A program made the translations under genes and the position numbers. Positions 1-10,599 of a DNA stretch of 64,000 nucleotides are shown in pieces (the stretch's first letter is position 1; the number at the start of each line of letters is the position of its first letter). Source of the DNA: Ligula intestinalis (Eukaryota > Platyhelminthes > Cestoda > Diphyllobothriidea > Diphyllobothriidae); NCBI GenBank assembly GCA_036362985.1, contig JAYGXS010000004.1, positions 7,330,336 through 7,394,335 of the forward strand. The letters are read 5' to 3'. Below the pieces are notes generated by a model, which searched no databases, had not been told where the DNA came from, and saw only the letters and a program-made list of their open reading frames with translations.

Positions 1-6
1 ATGGTA

Positions 7-979
7 GGAACCGCAGATTTATTTCGCAAATGCAGAAATGCGGACTGCTTGTGGTGTATGGTTCAAAGCATTGCTATACCTGTGGTCAATGTTTACAATG
101 TTTAATCGGTAAGGATGACTTGGATGGTGGCTGTCTTAGCTATATGTAAGCAAAGCAAAACGCAGCATAGCACATAGAGTTGTGTATTATGTGCTGGAAC
201 GAAGCCGTGTTTTATGTCAGCTTTACGTAATAGGTAACCATTATATTCTTAGAAAACGAATAGGAACGCTTTTGCGGGAAATTCCGATCTTCTAGAGAAG
301 AGAGCAGAAGGATTATCCATCACTGTTACCAGGTCAATGACACTAATTTGAATACGGAGGAGAACTCATATTGCTCTCACGTTAGCTCACATTTATAATT
401 CGTATTTTGGCCCCGCTCTTAATCGATGGCTCTGAACCAGTTCGCTTTGGAGAGTTGACTCATACATGCCTACGTCTTCGCCTCCCTGATAACTACCACT
501 AACCGCTGCCACTTTATTTCTCCCAAATATTTCAGTCAACATTAATCTGCTACCTGAGATGACTCAATGCATCGTCTGTAAAATATTCACAACAGTATTA
601 TTTTACTAAGTGCTTACGAAGTAAATAAAGACGTGAAAATCCACTAAATATTTTAAGAGTACAGCGACAAGAAAAATAGGAGAGAAGACAAGGCTAATTT
701 TTTGGTGGGTAGCGTAGAAATGGGACACCAGAATAAGCCCTTCAAGTAGGTTGCTGCACTTTGTTAACCAAAAAGAGGTGGGAACTCTCGTGACGCAGCT
801 TTTTTATCTTTTAAGTATTTATCAAGCTTTCTTTCAGTCCTTTCAACCTTCACAGGTGGCACTGCTACATCAATCTTTGGGAAACTTATAATTCAGCCGC
901 CCCGTCCTCACCCAACGACGGCTATTTCTTCATTGGTCGGAACCGCAGATTTATTTCGCAAATGCAGAAATGCGGACTG
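7..979 (+). repeat. 41-bp perfect direct repeat bracketing 891 bp
   Basis: Positions 7-47 and 939-979 carry the same 41 bases, starting GGAACCGCAGATTTATTTCG and ending in TGCGGACTG. I found no mismatch. The unit has short complementary ends (CCGCA and TGCGG). The DNA between the copies has no coding sequence I recognise. It could be the start of a longer tandem array cut by the window edge, or a recombination scar. Confidence 0.7.
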
Positions 980-1870
980 ACTGGGGTCCAAGCTTTAATG
1001 TTTTTTTATACCTATGTACCACAGGACTGTCTTAAGAGGTCTTTTTCGCGCTTGACTTATAACAAGAATCTAGTTTTAAATGCAGATGCGGCGCATGCAG
1101 AAAGGACGCTAAATAATGTGGATACTGCCGTCTCAAATCGCTAAGAATCGGGTGCCGCTAACTAACAAGTTAAGAAAATTTGCTTAGGATAGTTTTAGTG
1201 TGTACAACGCGTGTTTCGAATTCGAGTAAGAGCAATGCGGCCTATCGCCCCGCCCTTAGTGGCACAATTTTCATACAAAACATTTTACTCAGGTTAGGTA
1301 CTGCGTTTGCCAAAATGTATTGAACCGCAAAGATATTAACTTACGCACCCTGTAAACTGTGAAGAAATAGGCAGTTTATTCCCCACGCGGATGTTTGGTA
1401 CCCAAGATCTTACAAGACTATCAAATAAAAATGGTAAGACAGATTTAGTTGCAATTCGTTTATTTAAGAAGCCAAATTGGCCAACAAACGTTTGTTTTCG
1501 ATAAATTCTCGTCAGGCCTTTACATTTATATGGTATGCATAAACTATGGTGCTTGGTGGACAGATGAAGTGTTCTCGTTGTCACGGTGGGGAGGAGGGGG
1601 GAGGACGGGGGTTGGGGGGGAAAGTTGGGGGAGTTGAGATCAGAGTGTCAATGTCTAGACGGCCCTGCGTCCAAGACCGCCGATAAGGTGTGCGTGACTG
1701 GACTTTGGACTTGGTCGTCTCGGCGGGGATCTGTATCCAAGGCCTGTGATCTGCTGTGGCTGGCTGTGTTACCTCGTTTCACCCATGGCCACTAGGGCGC
1801 CGCGACGAAATTCTTTTGAGCGCATAGCACCGGTCTGCGTAGCCTGAAGGCGGCCGCCTCTGCCGTCGCC
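980..1870. other. non-coding stretch, nothing recognised
   Basis: There are only short open frames with no recognisable domain. A G-rich patch lies near 1588-1635. Nothing here can be supported as a gene. Confidence 0.5.
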
Positions 1871-1879
1871 AACAGACAC

Positions 1880-3925
1880 TGTCTGAGGATTTTTGAGTAG
1901 CTTGAAGGCACCTAGTGAATCACTCGGAAGGATTCTTTGGTTTCCACGCGATGGTTTGAGTCTACCAGGTGCGCTAAGATTGAACTGTTTACACCTTTAC
2001 GTTGGCCCTTCCCTAACCATGCGGTATGTGTTCCCTTACTCTTTTGAACAAGCGCCGGCTCGTGCGACCAATATATCCTGACCCACAGGAACAGGTGAAG
2101 GAATATATGCGCATTAGGGTGGTCTGGGCTGAAAGTTTATCCTTAATCTCTCCATATAGGATGGGAGTAGTCGAGAACAGTACATGGGCGTTGGCTGCTG
2201 GGAAGGTAGTTGCTACGGCTTGACTCAGGCGCCTCCTTAGTATTTCACTTGGTCCATCCCCTTGAAATGGGACACTGATGAAGATTCGTTTCTTCTCCAC
2301 TGTTAATACTGAGGACTTTGGCGGCCTTTCAGCCATGTTTTTAGCGATAAATCCACAAGGATACCCATTTTGTCGAAACACGCCTTCAAAAATCTTAAGC
2401 TCCTCTTCAATGGTATCAGTCGAGCAAATCCTCTTCGCCCTTTGCATCAAACACCGTACTAAATTGCGTTTGAAGTTCAAGGGTATGAAACTAGCAAAAT
2501 TTGTGTATTGCCCAGACCACGTTTTCTTGCGATATACCCTACGTTGAATGCTTCCATCGGCTTTTTTACTCAGTAGCACATCAAGGAATGGAAGCGATCC
2601 AGATTGTTCTTCTTCTAGGGTAATTTTTTTCGATTTGTGCGAACGATTTACTGTATGCATTAGCGTTGATAAGTTGGTTTGATCTGATGCAACTGCAAAT
2701 ATGTCGTCTACGTACCGTTCATAGTACGTTAGATTATTTATCTGCTGGCTAAGTTGCGTAGCTTCTAGCTTACCCATGAATATACTTGCTAGAAGTGGAC
2801 CCAGGGGCGAGCCCATATCTACTCCGTCCAATCGTCTGTACAGGTTATTGTCAAATAGGACCTGTACATTCAAGGTGCATTTAAGCAATAATTCCTTCAG
2901 TGCAGTAACCGGCATTCCTATGTCGTGCTGAGTCCACATAATGAATTCACAGATGTAGTCTACTGTTTCTGTGACCGGAAAGTTCGTGAATAGGGACGAG
3001 ACATCCAGTGAGAACATCATCATCCCGTTCAGGTCAAGGTCTTTCACGCTTTCCACGAATTCGAAGGTGTCTTGGAGGCTATGAGGTGCTATTTGACTCT
3101 GTATGGGTTTCAGCTTGTCTGCTAGCCATTTTGCTGTTGCATGGTATGGCGAGTTTCACATATCTAGGATGGGACGAACGGGCACGCCATCTTTGTGAAT
3201 CTTAGGCAGCCCGTATAGTCGAGGTATGTGCGTGCCAACGGGACGAAGACGCCTTTTGAAGTCTTTTCCGACAACACAAGCGAACATCCGTGTCCCAGGA
3301 AGCAATTGAGAAGACAATCAGTCAGCTGGGTTTCAACCTCATTCATGCGATCCTTATCCTTTTCTGTCTTGCTAAACTTTCGTTCCTCTGATAAAATGGA
3401 TTTCATTTTCGCAATGTAGTCTGTTCTATCCATTAGAACAACGCCTGTTCCCTTATCTGGCCTCGTTATTAGGATCTCTTTGTTCTGTTGGAGCTGTCTT
3501 AATTTCTCCATGTGGGCTTTCGTCAGCAGACCCCGATGATTTTGGCCACTGTTTAAATAATGATATTAACAGCTAACTAGTGTAGACTTGAAGTGCTGAA
3601 TACTCTCCGCTGACACTGGCTAAAGGTCATGTGTTTGATTAAGCAAGTTTTCAAACTGTATTTCCAGCTCTTGCTAGTTTGGTTTCTGGCGGGGACAGCA
3701 AAATTTTGGACAAAATGATAAGGCTTCTAGCGAGGTTTTATCAAGAGATACGGAGGAATAGTTGTGTACGTACCGACTTGGATCCTCAGGAAGCTTCGAT
3801 TGTGGTCTGCATTCCTGTAACCTACGAAGAAGAGAAGTTGTTTAGGGTTCTCCTCGCTTTTCCCCGATTGACTGCACATAATTCTCTAATTCCAGTCTTT
3901 CGGCTGTTTTTACAGAAACAGTAGA
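1880..3925 (-). mobile_element. nearly full-length, inactivated Penelope-like retroelement (PLE1)
   Basis: The minus strand reads, in order, the PLE N-terminal block (SSVSLDKTSLEALSF, about 3800-3560), the RT entry motif ITRPDKGTGVVLMDRTDY (about 3480), RLYGLPKIHKDGVPVRP (about 3230-3170), the RT core with MGSPLGPLLA, the catalytic box YVDD (2703-2714) and a C-terminal GIY-YIG endonuclease (CSCGSGYIGRTSRRLFKRV, about 2090-2030). A second frame continues the endonuclease to about 1880. PLEs encode a single RT plus GIY-YIG protein, so this copy has almost every part. It is dead: a TGA follows the RPILDM motif, a frameshift lies in the RT entry region beside a 40-bp segment also found at two other loci, another frameshift lies in the endonuclease, and there are stops in the N-terminal block. 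It lies 5 bp from the long inverted repeat at 3931. Confidence 0.9.
2013..3056 (-). pseudogene. PLE1 reverse transcriptase core plus start of GIY-YIG endonuclease
   Basis: This is the largest surviving open frame of PLE1 (347 codons, no true start). Early residues MMMFSLDVSSLFTNFPVTET match the first aspartate block of PLE reverse transcriptase. YERYVDDIFAV near residues 112-122 is the metal-binding box, and LPFLDVLLSKKADGSIQRRV follows, as in other PLEs. The last 25 residues enter the GIY-YIG fold before a frameshift. The next element-encoded codons upstream contain an in-frame TGA, so no intact protein is expected. Confidence 0.88.
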
Positions 3926-4371
3926 CTACATCAGTTGGCAGACCCTCCAAGCCACGGCTTTTAGCGCACCGTGATAGATTTCGACGCATTCAGATTTATT
4001 ATAGTGAGAAAAGAAACGCACCGAGGTCGACCTCACTCTCTCTTCCACCGCATAGTGACCGCCTAGCTTTTCGGGCACCCGCAGTGGGGCCTGAAACCCA
4101 GTGGGAGCGCGCACGCAGTCACCAACAGGGAATCAGAAGTGAGAGGAAGTGCCAGCGCCTTCCAGGCACCATGGACCGTGGTTGGCTGAAGACTGGCATT
4201 GCCTGTGCATACAGACCATTGTTGCTCTGAAGGGTGAGAACAGCCCTGCGTGAAGCCTGGGCCAACACCCTCCTGAGAGGGGTAACCAGTCAGTCAACGA
4301 CTGAAAGGCACAACCCCTGCTCCGTCGTCGGTTGGCGTCTGTGGGTGAGGCTGAAAGGAGAGCAAGAGACA

Positions 4372-4398
4372 ACACACACACACAAACACACACACACA
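4372..4398. repeat. (CA)n microsatellite
   Basis: A CA-rich run interrupted by one CAAA. It is followed by AGCAAGTGCCTGTT and then GTCCTGCCCGACGT. The same order recurs after the CA run near 6208-6235, so the microsatellite belongs to a larger dispersed repeat. Confidence 0.8.
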
Positions 4399-4442
4399 GC
4401 AAGTGCCTGTTAATACCTGTCCTGCCCGACGTCAGATAGTCG

Positions 4443-4908
4443 CATAGTGACTCATGGCACCCTCGTTCAGGGGGTAACGCCTCCTGGACTGAATCGTACT
4501 GAAGCGCCCTTAGAGTGTATGCGCACTGAAAAGACTAACAACTCGCACGTCTCTACATCAGCCGCATCAGTCAAATTAGCACAGGGCTCCATTTTTTTGC
4601 TGCTTGTTATCAAATCCCAGGCGAATAAGCACGCTTTTGGACGTTCCAGACGGCCCGCCTCTCATACGACGGCATGGAAAAATCAGATAATCGATTTTAT
4701 GCAGCTGCTTTGCTAGCTCGCGCCATGAGTTTATGAGATAGGGGGGAGGACTGCGGCTAAACATAGTGACTCATGGTACCCTCGTTCAGGGGTAACGCCA
4801 CCTAGACTGAATCGTGCTGAAGCGCCCTTTGGAGTGCATGCGCACTGAAAAGATTAGCAACTTCACACTTCTCTACGACGGCCGCATCAGTCCAATTAAC
4901 ACTAGGCT
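4443..4908 (+). repeat. two direct copies of a ~146-bp unit inside the inverted repeat spacer
   Basis: Copies lie at 4443-4588 and 4762-4908. Both begin CATAGTGACTCATGG, contain CTGAATCGTRCTGAAGCGCCC and GCGCACTGAAAAGA, and end with a GGCTYM stretch. They differ by scattered substitutions. They have no coding potential that I can support. Confidence 0.8.
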
Positions 4909-5822
4909 TACTGACTCTATTCAATTGCTTCCCTTTGCCGCACTTCTACCATACTGTAGTTATATTACTCGCTCCATTACCGCACTCACACTCATAATAG
5001 CGGCGCCTACAGTTCTGTCTTTAGCACGAACGACAGCCTCTGTAGTTACTGAAGATTCTCTGCTGCCAAGTCAGCTGAGATTTTGCTCTCATCGCTCTTT
5101 TTTTACTTGATTTCCTCCCCTCTCTCGGCCTGTCTACGTTCCTCTTGTCGCCTCCTCTCCCTATCTCCCTCTTTCACTCTCTTCTTCATATCCCTTTTTT
5201 TACTCTTCGACTTCGTCTTTTCCCCTCCTTCTTCCTCTTCTTCTTCCTCTTATTCTGCACGCCTACAATTGCAAAGTACACCAGTTGTCTCTTGCTCTCC
5301 TTTCAGTCCCGCCCACGGACGCCGACCGGCAACGGAGCATGGGTAGTGCCTTTCAGTCGTTGACTGACTGGTTACCCCTCTCAGGAGGGTGTTGGCCCAG
5401 GCTTCATGCAGGGCTGCTCTCACCCTTCTGAGATCCAATGGTCTGTATGCACATGCAATGCCAGTCTTCAGCCAAGCACGGTCCCTGCGGCCTGGAAGGC
5501 GCTGGCACTTTCTCTCACTTCTGATTCCCTGTTGGTGACTGCGCTCGCGCTCCCACGGGGTTTAAGGCCCCACTGCGGTAGCCCGAAAAGTTAGGCGGTC
5601 ACTATGCGGTGGAAGAGAGAGTGAGGTCAACCTCGGCGCGTTTCTTCCCTCACTATAATAAATCTGAATGCGTCTGAATCTATCATGGTGCGCTAAAAGC
5701 CGTGGCTTGGAGGGTCTGCCAACTGACTGGGAATCTCGGGCCCCCTACGTAGCTGCTCCTACTGTACGCGTGTGTCTGTTTGTGCGTACGGGAGGAGAGG
5801 GAGGACAGAGAGTCAGGCTGCA

Positions 5823-6200
5823 ATGGCTCCTTCTTAATGTGACCTCTATGGCGCTCCCGCGCAAGCGGGAGCATACCTAGTGAGTTGGCTGAGTCAAATG
5901 AGCGCGGATTGAGTGACTATCGCACCAGCCACCTACAGCCTCTCTCATCTCCGGTCGCATTGATTTTGTCTTTACACCGGAAACGGAAGTGGGAGTGGCG
6001 AGCGAGTGAGCATTTTCTCCGCGAGTCTGCTTAAATTCCTGTTTTATCTCGCGGTAGTTCGCTGCGTTGCTTCTGCTTGCTGTAGCTTTCGTGTTGCTGG
6101 CCCAGCTTGCCTCAGTGTCTGTTGTGGCTTGCTTCAGCGTTTGCTGCGGCTTGTTGGAGCGCGTGGTGCCCATCGTCGAAATCGACGGGGAACCGTCGTG
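5823..6200 (+). repeat. GC-rich dispersed repeat, copy 1
   Basis: A block of about 380 bp with a clear direct-orientation relative at 10207-10590. Shared landmarks in the same order are GACCTCTATGGCGCTCCC, TTGAGTGACTATCGCA, TCTTTACACCGGAAACGGA and CCCAGCTTGCCTCAGTGTCT. It is richer in GC than most of the window. Frames across it are short and differ between the copies, so it looks non-coding. It may be part of an LTR or of an unknown element. Confidence 0.8.
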
Positions 6201-6921
6201 TGTCTAAACATAAACACACACACTCACACACACAGCAAGTGCCTGTTCTCACCCGTCCTGCCCGACGTTATACACCCCGCAAGCCGAAAGGTATCCAGCC
6301 CATTCTTCGTAATCCTCCTCCTCGCCACCGAAAACACCAATCAGCGTCTTCTCTCCGCCTGCGGCCGCAAACCTCACGGCTGAGGTGGCGTGGCCATGGT
6401 ATCGTTCAACGGCGAGGCTCGCGCTCGCGTGCCAGCGGCGTTCTCTCTCGAGAAACACTTGGACGCGCTTGTGGGGGGAAGGGTATTCTCCAATTACAAA
6501 GATGCTGTCTGTTGCGTGGAGAGAAAAGAAAAACAAAACCAAAACCAGAAAATAAAAAAGGCCAGTGGAGAAGAAGCCAGTCATGCTAATCAACCAACTA
6601 ATGGCATCGGTCGTGACAAAATGTTTAAAGGACAAAAAGGAGAGGTGTTCAGTCAACAACATGAAGCCCTACATAACAATTTTTCTAATTGGTACAGAAT
6701 TCTCCGAGGGATAATATCAATCACGCCGAGGGTAGACAACACAGCAAGGCCTCACATTTTCTATCCTATGCATTTTGAGATGACACCCTACATAAACAAA
6801 AGGTGCTAATTTGTACGCCGAGGATAGACACTGCGTGTACTGCCTGTGTCTTTTATAATTCTGCAAAAGGGGGCATAAACTAGGTATTTTTAAAAGTATA
6901 CAAAACTGTCCGACAACTCAC

Positions 6922-8088
6922 TGTCCACAATGATGTACTTGGAGCCCCCGCAATTTTCCAAATCGGCCATCCGTTCCACCATTTGTAGGTGTGAATGGAA
7001 GGCGAAGACAGACTGCCGCCAATTTTGCTCATAATTATCCCCTCCAAGGACTGGGCTGCTGTGTGCGGGCTTCAGGGAGAGCCTTCTGTTTTGGTAAAAA
7101 GGGGCAAGGAGGCGTATCCTTCTCATCAAAACGCATCCACTGCTCAATTTGAGCCATCAGCTGCCTTCCACTAAATCAGTATTAAAGAGGTAAACCGGCA
7201 TTTACTTACGTGCATCTGACACTATTCTGAAACATTGTTTGGCTCGTTATTATGTGACTGCTAAATTGCACAGATGTTTGGAGCCCTCTCACCTCCTTTA
7301 GCATTGCGGGGGCATTCCGTTTGAGTCTTTCATTGAGATCCTCTGAGCGGGGACCCACCCAAGAGGAAATCACCTCAAACACCTCCTCCTCGGAGTCTAC
7401 CTGCAAGTTATCATCCCGCAGCAGACCTAACAATGCTCAGCCGGCAGCTAAGGGAAGAGATCACCACAAATAAAGTCCTAAAATTGGGTTCGCATCAGAC
7501 GGATATAATTATCCATCAGAGATCCAATATGCAGGGAGCTAGCAAAGTCCCACGTTGTTGCCAGATTTTCGAAAGTGATACTTTTGAGGGCAGACGGTAA
7601 GACAGGAAAGAAATGGGAAAATATTTACCGGCAGACCATAAACTGCACACCGCAATTCTCTAGGTTGGAGAGATACAATATTCTTGCTAGAGCCACTATG
7701 CCCCAAACATTGACCTGAGTCAACTTTGCACGCCCCATGTAGACATAATTAATAAATGCAGAGGCGGCGCTAGAAGATGCGTAAGCAGTAAACGAAATAA
7801 CGGAAATGTTACCTCAGGGCACAGTCGGCCACCGAAGGACCGAATTCTCCTGTCTGAGGGGGCCGCTGAGTTTTGCTCGCAAGGAGGGCACGCGAGCAGC
7901 CATTATTATGCGGTGAACATACAGCCGTCCACCGTCCTTCACCTAAAACATCGCATAGTGTAAAGAGCGACAACAACCTCGATTGTAAGCTCCTTAATCC
8001 CCTCAGCAAGACGAATTTCGTTAAGGAGAGGGCAGCTACGGGCCAGTGGAACTTCATCCTCAAACACTTGTGCTTGTGAGAGAGCCAT
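6922..8088 (-). pseudogene. BTB-BACK-Kelch (KLHL-family) gene, five exons visible, inactivated
   Basis: KLHL proteins are substrate adaptors of CUL3 ubiquitin ligases. Exon 1 (7978-8088) starts ATG and reads LLNEIRLAEGIKELTIE. Exon 2 (7813-7942) holds the BTB core (LYVHRIIMAARVPSLRAKL). Exon 3 (7629-7769) holds the end of the BTB (INYVYMGRAKLTQVNVW). Exon 4 (7210-7580) is the BACK domain (DNLQVDSEEEVFEVISSWV). Exon 5 (6922-7170) enters a Kelch-like region (GGDNYEQNW). Introns are 35, 43, 48 and 39 bp with GT-AG ends, and GTAAGT and GTGAGT donors follow exons 4 and 5. Inactivation: the frame breaks with a TGA at the end of exon 2, in-frame TAGs lie at 7478-7480 and 7448-7450, a frameshift follows shortly after, and another lies before the Kelch start. 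The retained introns mean this is a duplicated or decayed gene, not a retrocopy. The remaining Kelch repeats were not found. Confidence 0.82.
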
Positions 8089-8177
8089 GTGAAGTGAAAA
8101 AGGCGACAATTAGCGACAGAATGTCGTGATTACACTAACGGTTAACTATAATGAGGCCAGCAACCGCCTGTTTGTAC

Positions 8178-8691
8178 TGTAGCGGGCCAGAGATGTCGAG
8201 GTTGGCACACACCTAAAGGATAAGAGAAGTGAAGATGGTTCTGTTACGGAAACTCGGAATGGGATTGATAAGCATCATCCAAGCACACAAATGTCAAGGC
8301 CGGAGTAAAAGGGAACGTGAATATACGGAGAGGAATCAACTTGTAATAAAGAATACCTACAGAGTACGAAAATAATATGGGGATAGGGAACGGCGTTACA
8401 TAGATACAAGTCCCATCTGGAGAGGAGTGTGTTCTCTAATGTCTGATAAGTTACCGGTGGGGAATACGTTGCTGTGGGCGACAGCAGGGGCAAGATGGGT
8501 TTGATTACAGTGTGTGTGGGACTGCGATACGAGTGAAGACGACGGCGGTGGGAAGGGGGTCAGCGGCTGTGAGGGAAAAGGGCACCGCTTTCTTCACTGA
8601 CATTCGATCACCACATCTCCATCCTGGGCCCGCGCCAAAAGTGCTGACCTTGGTGTACTAAAACAATCATTCAGTCTCTTGGGTTGTTACA
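8178..8691 (+). mobile_element. solo LTR (copy A), probable Ty3/gypsy-type
   Basis: The block starts TGTAGCGGGCC and ends GGGTTGTTACA, the TG...CA ends of an LTR, and is flanked by the 4-bp duplication GTAC (8174-8177 and 8692-8695). A second copy in the opposite orientation at 38460-38966 has its own 4-bp duplication. An AATAAA lies at 8345-8350. No pol sequence adjoins it, so it is a solo LTR left by recombination between two LTRs. The superfamily is inferred from the 4-bp duplication. Confidence 0.85.
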
Positions 8692-8699
8692 GTACCCAC

Positions 8700-10200
8700 T
8701 GCTGACCTCAAGGTTCTGATTGGTGGATTAGACAGCCGAAGAGCCAATCGAACGGCGGTTAGCACGGGTCAATGGTAAAGCTAGGCTCCGCTAGAAGCCG
8801 AAGGTAATGAATGTCCCACGTAGACTAGGATCGGCAAATTAAAATGGAAAAACGTGTTTGGGCGGACTGAATTATAGTCAATATGTTTGGATTCAATATC
8901 AGCAGATAAACAAATTAGTTAAAAGCACAAAGTTATCCTGTGGACAGAGGTGGATTGGAAAGTAGCCGTGGACTTCAGCAGACGTGCTTCGCTTACAAAG
9001 TCGACGCTCTTAGCATTAATGTCCAAAACAAATAGTGAAGGGAAATAATATATCAAGTGTTCGTTATATCATCACAACTATATGTTATTCGGCAAATTGC
9101 AGTCCAGAGGAGTAAGCCATTATCCTGAGGTTAATTCTTGTCCACGAAACGACAGATCAATTTAGACATTCCAGTAGATGAAGCAAAAAGACACACCATG
9201 TAAACGGCAACCTTCATGCCTACCCAAACGAATATCAGTCAGATGTGACGGATTTTACAAACAACAGTGCATGAGAAATACTAGCGTGATAGATGACTCT
9301 CCTATCAATACTTAGTTTGTTTTTCAGTGGTGGTTACTTCGAACAGGCTAGTTTGTGTACTTTCTTGACTTTAGCGTTCGATTCCATCCATTCTAAGACC
9401 CTACGGCGGAAAATTAACCGGGATGGCATGCAAGTAAAAAGCCCCTTATGATCCGAACCCAATATAAGTCGCTATTGCAAACGTCGTGGTACGAAGCAAT
9501 TGCTTCCATTCACTTGATATTCGATATTTTTTCGAGATGTTTTTCTCTTATTTATCCTGCTGTTTAAATAAACCAGTGCCTCTAAACGTAAAGGAGACCA
9601 ACACAGCGTGGACCACGTGGAAATTGCACCCAGGCACCAGATAACTGACCTTGACAACGCTCTTCAGGTGCCTATGATATTTTGAAGACTTGGTACATAC
9701 TGGATGTCGTAAAATCGCTAAAGTGGCCCATTTATCTCTTAAAGGTGGTAAGAAAAAGTGTCCACAGTAATTTAAGTAGTGCACTTCATATATCCCTCTA
9801 GTCCCAGCATTTAGTCCCACGAAAACGGTACTAATATAGGGCTTATTGTTTGGGACCAGTTGATCGTCGCTGTCTTGCCAATAACGCTTAATCTGCTAGC
9901 GGGATTCCGGGGGCTGATCTTTGCTGTACGCCTAGCAATCAGCAGTGCGTTAAACCGGCTGCCATGAGTCAGCCACGTGGATATATCCACGTGTTGCCTC
10001 TCTGTTTAACGTGAGAAAGACTGTTGTCAAAATCAGGTCTGTAGACCGCGGATAAACGTGGATTTCACGCTAGTTAACATACAGTACAGGCAGAACTTCG
10101 GAGGCGCGCCGCCCATTGCGGCGTGGTAACTAAGTCGCTGCTGTCAGAGCCACAGAGAGAGGAGGAGGTAGGAGGTGGCCGTGCGCGACCCCAGCGGTAC
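8700..10200. other. non-coding stretch with a 20-bp perfect palindrome
   Basis: Apart from the RTE scrap, I recognise no gene here. The notable site is CACGTGGATATATCCACGTG at 9974-9993, which equals its own reverse complement. Confidence 0.6.
9346..9434 (+). pseudogene. small RTE-like reverse transcriptase scrap
   Basis: A 30-codon stretch reads FLTLAFDSIHSKTLRRKI. It resembles the AAFDSIHRKSMWRIMALDG block of the RTE LINE at the right end of this window (about 63240). There is no recognisable continuation on either side. This is a weak call because of its length. Confidence 0.4.
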
Positions 10201-10206
10201 AAAGAT

Positions 10207-10590
10207 TTGTTCCTTTTTAATCTGACCTCTATGGCGCTCCCATGGACGCGAAAGCCTAGGTAGCAAGTTGGTTGAGTCAAGTGTGCGCGTGTTGAGTGAC
10301 TATCGCAACAGCCACCTACACCCCCCCTCATCCACGGTCTTATTGACTTCGTCTTTACACCGGAAACGGAGGTGGGAGGGGCGAGCGAGTGTGCAGATTC
10401 CCGGGGAGTCTGCTTTAAATCTTGTTTCCATCCACGATAGATCGCTGCGTTGCTTCAGCTTGTTGTTGTCGAAGTGCAGCTTGCCCAGCTTGCCTCAGTG
10501 TCTGTCTCGGCTTGCTTCAGCGTTTGTTGTGGCTTGCTGGAGCACGCGGCTGTCCATTGACGAAATTGACAGGGGTACTTTCGTATGGGT
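10207..10590 (+). repeat. GC-rich dispersed repeat, copy 2
   Basis: The direct-orientation relative of 5823-6200, with the same ordered landmarks and moderate divergence. After the shared part the sequence becomes AT-rich and no longer matches copy 1. Confidence 0.8.
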
Positions 10591-10599
10591 CGAGAAATA

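Larger units (their letters stand above)
3931..5726. repeat. long inverted repeat (443-bp arms, 910-bp spacer)
   Basis: The left arm 3931-4373 is the diverged reverse complement of the right arm 5284-5726. Outer ends read TCAGTTGGCAGACC and GGTCTGCCAACTGA. Inner ends read AGAGACAAC and GTTGTCTCT. Both arms hold the same landmarks in mirror order, for example GCGCACCRTGATAGAT and ACTCTCTCTTCCACCGCATA. No transposase frame is visible inside, and I could not define a flanking target duplication. This looks like a foldback-type or MITE-like element, or two opposed copies of one dispersed repeat. Confidence 0.85.

Noticed and set aside
8178..8691. Short frames within the LTR considered as genes (also at 38427-38774)
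   Set aside because: They lie in a solo LTR with defined ends and target duplications.
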